NCBI GenBank assembly: GCA_913776965.1
Contig: CAJYQL010000030.1
Span: 1-51,429 of the forward strand
Direction of reading: 5' to 3'
DNA from: an uncultured Xylophilus sp.
Lineage (GTDB): Bacteria > Pseudomonadota > Gammaproteobacteria > Burkholderiales > Burkholderiaceae_C
DNA length: 51,429 bases
Shown: positions 49,944-51,429 of the stretch, piece after piece
Layout of the letters: each line of letters opens with the position of its first letter
Position numbering within the stretch: position 1 is the first letter of the stretch
The notes under the pieces: generated by a model
Seen by the model: only the letters and a program-made list of their open reading frames with translations
The model's database searches: none
What the model was told of the DNA's origin: nothing
Made by a program: the position numbers and the translations under genes

Positions 49944-51173
49944 ATGACAACGAAGAACAACGCCAGCAGATTCCGATCCACCCTGTTCCGCACCGCCACG
50001 CTCAGCCTCGCGGCCGCGCTGCTCGCCGGCTGCGCCAACACCGCCAACACCCTGCGCGACGCCGACGACCTGTACGCCGAGCGCGAGGCGGCCAAGGCGC
50101 TGCCGACCGCCAACCTCAGCACCTATGCGAATGCGCTGCAGCGCTTCGGCTACATGCTCGACATCTACAAGGATGGCGATCCGGTGGTCTACATGCAGAC
50201 CCGCAACATCCTGGACGCGACCAACCTGTCGAGCCCGTTCGTCGGCGCCGAGATCCCAGGCGACATCACCGAGATGGTCCGCACCGCGGTCAACCGCATC
50301 GGCGCGCGGGTGGTGTACGTGCCGTTCCATCCGGACTACCTGATCTCGCAGGCGCAGCTCGGCGCGAAGTTCGGCGTGACCATGCCCGACTACCTGATCA
50401 CCGGCGCGCTCACCGAGTTCGACCGGGCGCTGTCCGGCGCGGGCCGCTCCAACACCGCGTCGGCCACCTTCGGCAGCGGCCGCGGCGAGACGGTGCTGGG
50501 CGCCAACCTGACCCGCACCGCCATCCTGTCGGCGCTGGCGCTCGACCTGAACCTGGTGAGCTTCAGTACCCAGCAGATGGTGCCGCGGGTGCAGGCCTCG
50601 AACGTGGTGAAGGTGCTCAACTTCAGCAGCGAGAACAACGCGAGCCTCGGCTTCTACGGCGACTCCTTCGGCTTCAAGATGGAAGGCAAGTACCTGCAGG
50701 GGCGCCATTCCGCGATCCGCACGCTGGTCGACCTGAGCGTGCTGGAACTCGTCGGCAAGGCCACTAATACGCCGTACTGGCGCTGCATTCCCAATGGCCG
50801 TCCCGACCCGATCGTGATGGAGAACATGCGCATCGCCTTCAACGGCCTGACGCCGGAACTCAAGCTCGGCATGGTGCAGGTGATGCTCGCCAAGTACGGC
50901 GAGCCGGTGGCGGTGACACGCCAGCTCGACGAGCCGACCCGGCTGGCGATCCGCAACGTCTACACCACGCGGTTCCCGCAGTTCGGCGACACGGTGGACG
51001 TGCTGTCGTGGCAAGGCTTCGAGCCGCTTTTCTTCAACGTGCCGATGCCGTGGGAAGCGACGACCGCCTCCGCCGGCGCCGTGGCCGCGCCGGTGGTGCT
51101 GCGCCCCGACGCGGCAGGCGCCGCGCCGGCTGCGGCCCCGGCCACACCGGCTCCGGCGAGGACCGGCGCATGA
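49944..51173 (+). CDS. CsgG/HfaB family outer-membrane secretion lipoprotein
   Basis: 409 aa. Lipoprotein signal with lipobox LLAGC, then the CsgG fold: ALPTANLSTYANALQRFGYM, TEMVRTAVNRIGARVVYVPF, TMPDYLITGALTEFDRALSG, VVKVLNFSSENNASLGFYGD and HSAIRTLVDLSVLELVG. CsgG forms a nonameric outer-membrane pore exporting curli subunits; HfaB does the same for HfaA and HfaD. Longer than CsgG (~277 aa), closer to HfaB, with an Ala/Pro-rich C-terminal tail. A GTG at 49896 with a better Shine-Dalgarno (GGAGG, 5 nt) would add 16 residues and may be the real start. Overlaps the next gene as ATGA. Confidence 0.9.
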   Translation: MTTKNNASRFRSTLFRTATLSLAAALLAGCANTANTLRDADDLYAEREAAKALPTANLSTYANALQRFGYMLDIYKDGDPVVYMQTRNILDATNLSSPFVGAEIPGDITEMVRTAVNRIGARVVYVPFHPDYLISQAQLGAKFGVTMPDYLITGALTEFDRALSGAGRSNTASATFGSGRGETVLGANLTRTAILSALALDLNLVSFSTQQMVPRVQASNVVKVLNFSSENNASLGFYGDSFGFKMEGKYLQGRHSAIRTLVDLSVLELVGKATNTPYWRCIPNGRPDPIVMENMRIAFNGLTPELKLGMVQVMLAKYGEPVAVTRQLDEPTRLAIRNVYTTRFPQFGDTVDVLSWQGFEPLFFNVPMPWEATTASAGAVAAPVVLRPDAAGAAPAAAPATPAPARTGA

Positions 51174-51429
51174 CCGCCGCTGCGAAGCCGCCGTTCCGCC
51201 GCTGGGCCGCCTGCGCCGTCGCCGGTGCCGCATGGGCGCTGGCGGCCGGGGCGCAGGCCCAGCCGGCGGTGCTGACCGGCACCATCACCGGGCCGGGTGT
51301 CGCCGTCGGTACCGGCGCCGGCACGCCGGCGGCATCGGTGACCGGCATCGGATCGGTCAGTGCCGAGGCGGCCCGTGCCGCCGCCGCCAGCGGGGCTGCC
51401 GGGCCGGCCGGCACCGCCGCCGCGGCGGG
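51170..51429 (+). CDS. Secreted Ala/Gly-rich protein, HfaD-like by position (3' end missing)
   Basis: The first 86 codons lie in the window. A signal peptide (RRWAACAVAGAAWALAAGAQ, cleavage near AQA-QP) is followed by VLTGTITGPGVAVGTGAGTP and an Ala-rich stretch. It starts within the CsgG-family stop codon (ATGA), so it is translationally coupled to the secretion pore. In Caulobacter the gene after hfaB is hfaD, a secreted adhesin. The visible part is too short and low-complexity to assign by sequence. Confidence 0.7.
   Translation, partial: MTAAAKPPFRRWAACAVAGAAWALAAGAQAQPAVLTGTITGPGVAVGTGAGTPAASVTGIGSVSAEAARAAAASGAAGPAGTAAAA

Overview
The window is a GC-rich chromosomal segment, densely packed with housekeeping genes, from a betaproteobacterium of the order Burkholderiales, most likely Comamonadaceae. 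The evidence is gene order (leuC-leuD-leuB, asd-fimV-truA-trpF-trpB-trpA-accD, rpsF-priB-rpsR-rplI-dnaB, grpE-dnaK-dnaJ, bcp-phoH, alaA-hom-thrC), the Bug-type (tripartite tricarboxylate) periplasmic receptor, and short dispersed intergenic repeats of a kind I associate with that family. The genus cannot be fixed by reading alone.

Layout. 1-2.3 kb: lysS (cut by the window edge), a LON-domain protein and a YggT membrane protein. 2.3-10.8 kb, minus strand: asd, fimV, truA, trpF, trpB, trpA, accD, closed by a strong terminator. 11.1-12.5 kb: a PAS-GGDEF diguanylate cyclase. 12.5-16.9 kb, minus: a LysR regulator, leuC, leuD, leuB. 17-20.8 kb, minus: grpE, dnaK, dnaJ, with heat-shock-type promoter matches. 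21-24.1 kb, plus: rpsF, priB, rpsR, rplI, dnaB. 24.2-27.7 kb, minus: a small coiled-coil membrane protein, phoH, bcp and a Mth938-domain protein. 27.8-31.8 kb, plus: alaA, hom, thrC. 32-34.8 kb, plus: mobB, moeA, moaD, moaE (molybdopterin cofactor synthesis).

34.8-36.45 kb is an AT-richer accessory island. It holds a decayed gene (one frameshift and two stops), a DUF3592 membrane protein, an unidentified small ORF and several palindromes of a GACCGCTTT / TGCTTTGGGCCC type. 36.5-38.3 kb, minus: a Bug receptor overlapping a class A acid phosphatase lipoprotein. 38.5-41.1 kb: clpB, with a heat-shock promoter but an in-frame amber codon at codon 351. 41.6-44.7 kb: two divergent units, an NMT1-family substrate-binding protein plus a CDA-fold deaminase leftward and an isopenicillin-N-synthase-type Fe(II)/2OG oxygenase rightward. 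Their shared intergenic region carries two mirror-image copies of an RNA motif that I read as the NMT1/xanthine riboswitch, which would make this a purine-scavenging regulon.

45.7-51.4 kb (running off the end) is the most unusual locus. A 122-aa secreted protein, a 1081-aa secreted protein made almost wholly of GN-x-A/G repeats, a 147-aa secreted protein, a CsgG-family outer-membrane lipoprotein and a further secreted Ala/Gly-rich protein are strung together in one direction. The last three match the hfaA-hfaB-hfaD order of the Caulobacter holdfast-anchoring system, and the first two look like additional fibre subunits sharing one repeat motif. I interpret it as a curli/Hfa-like secreted fibre or adhesin locus.
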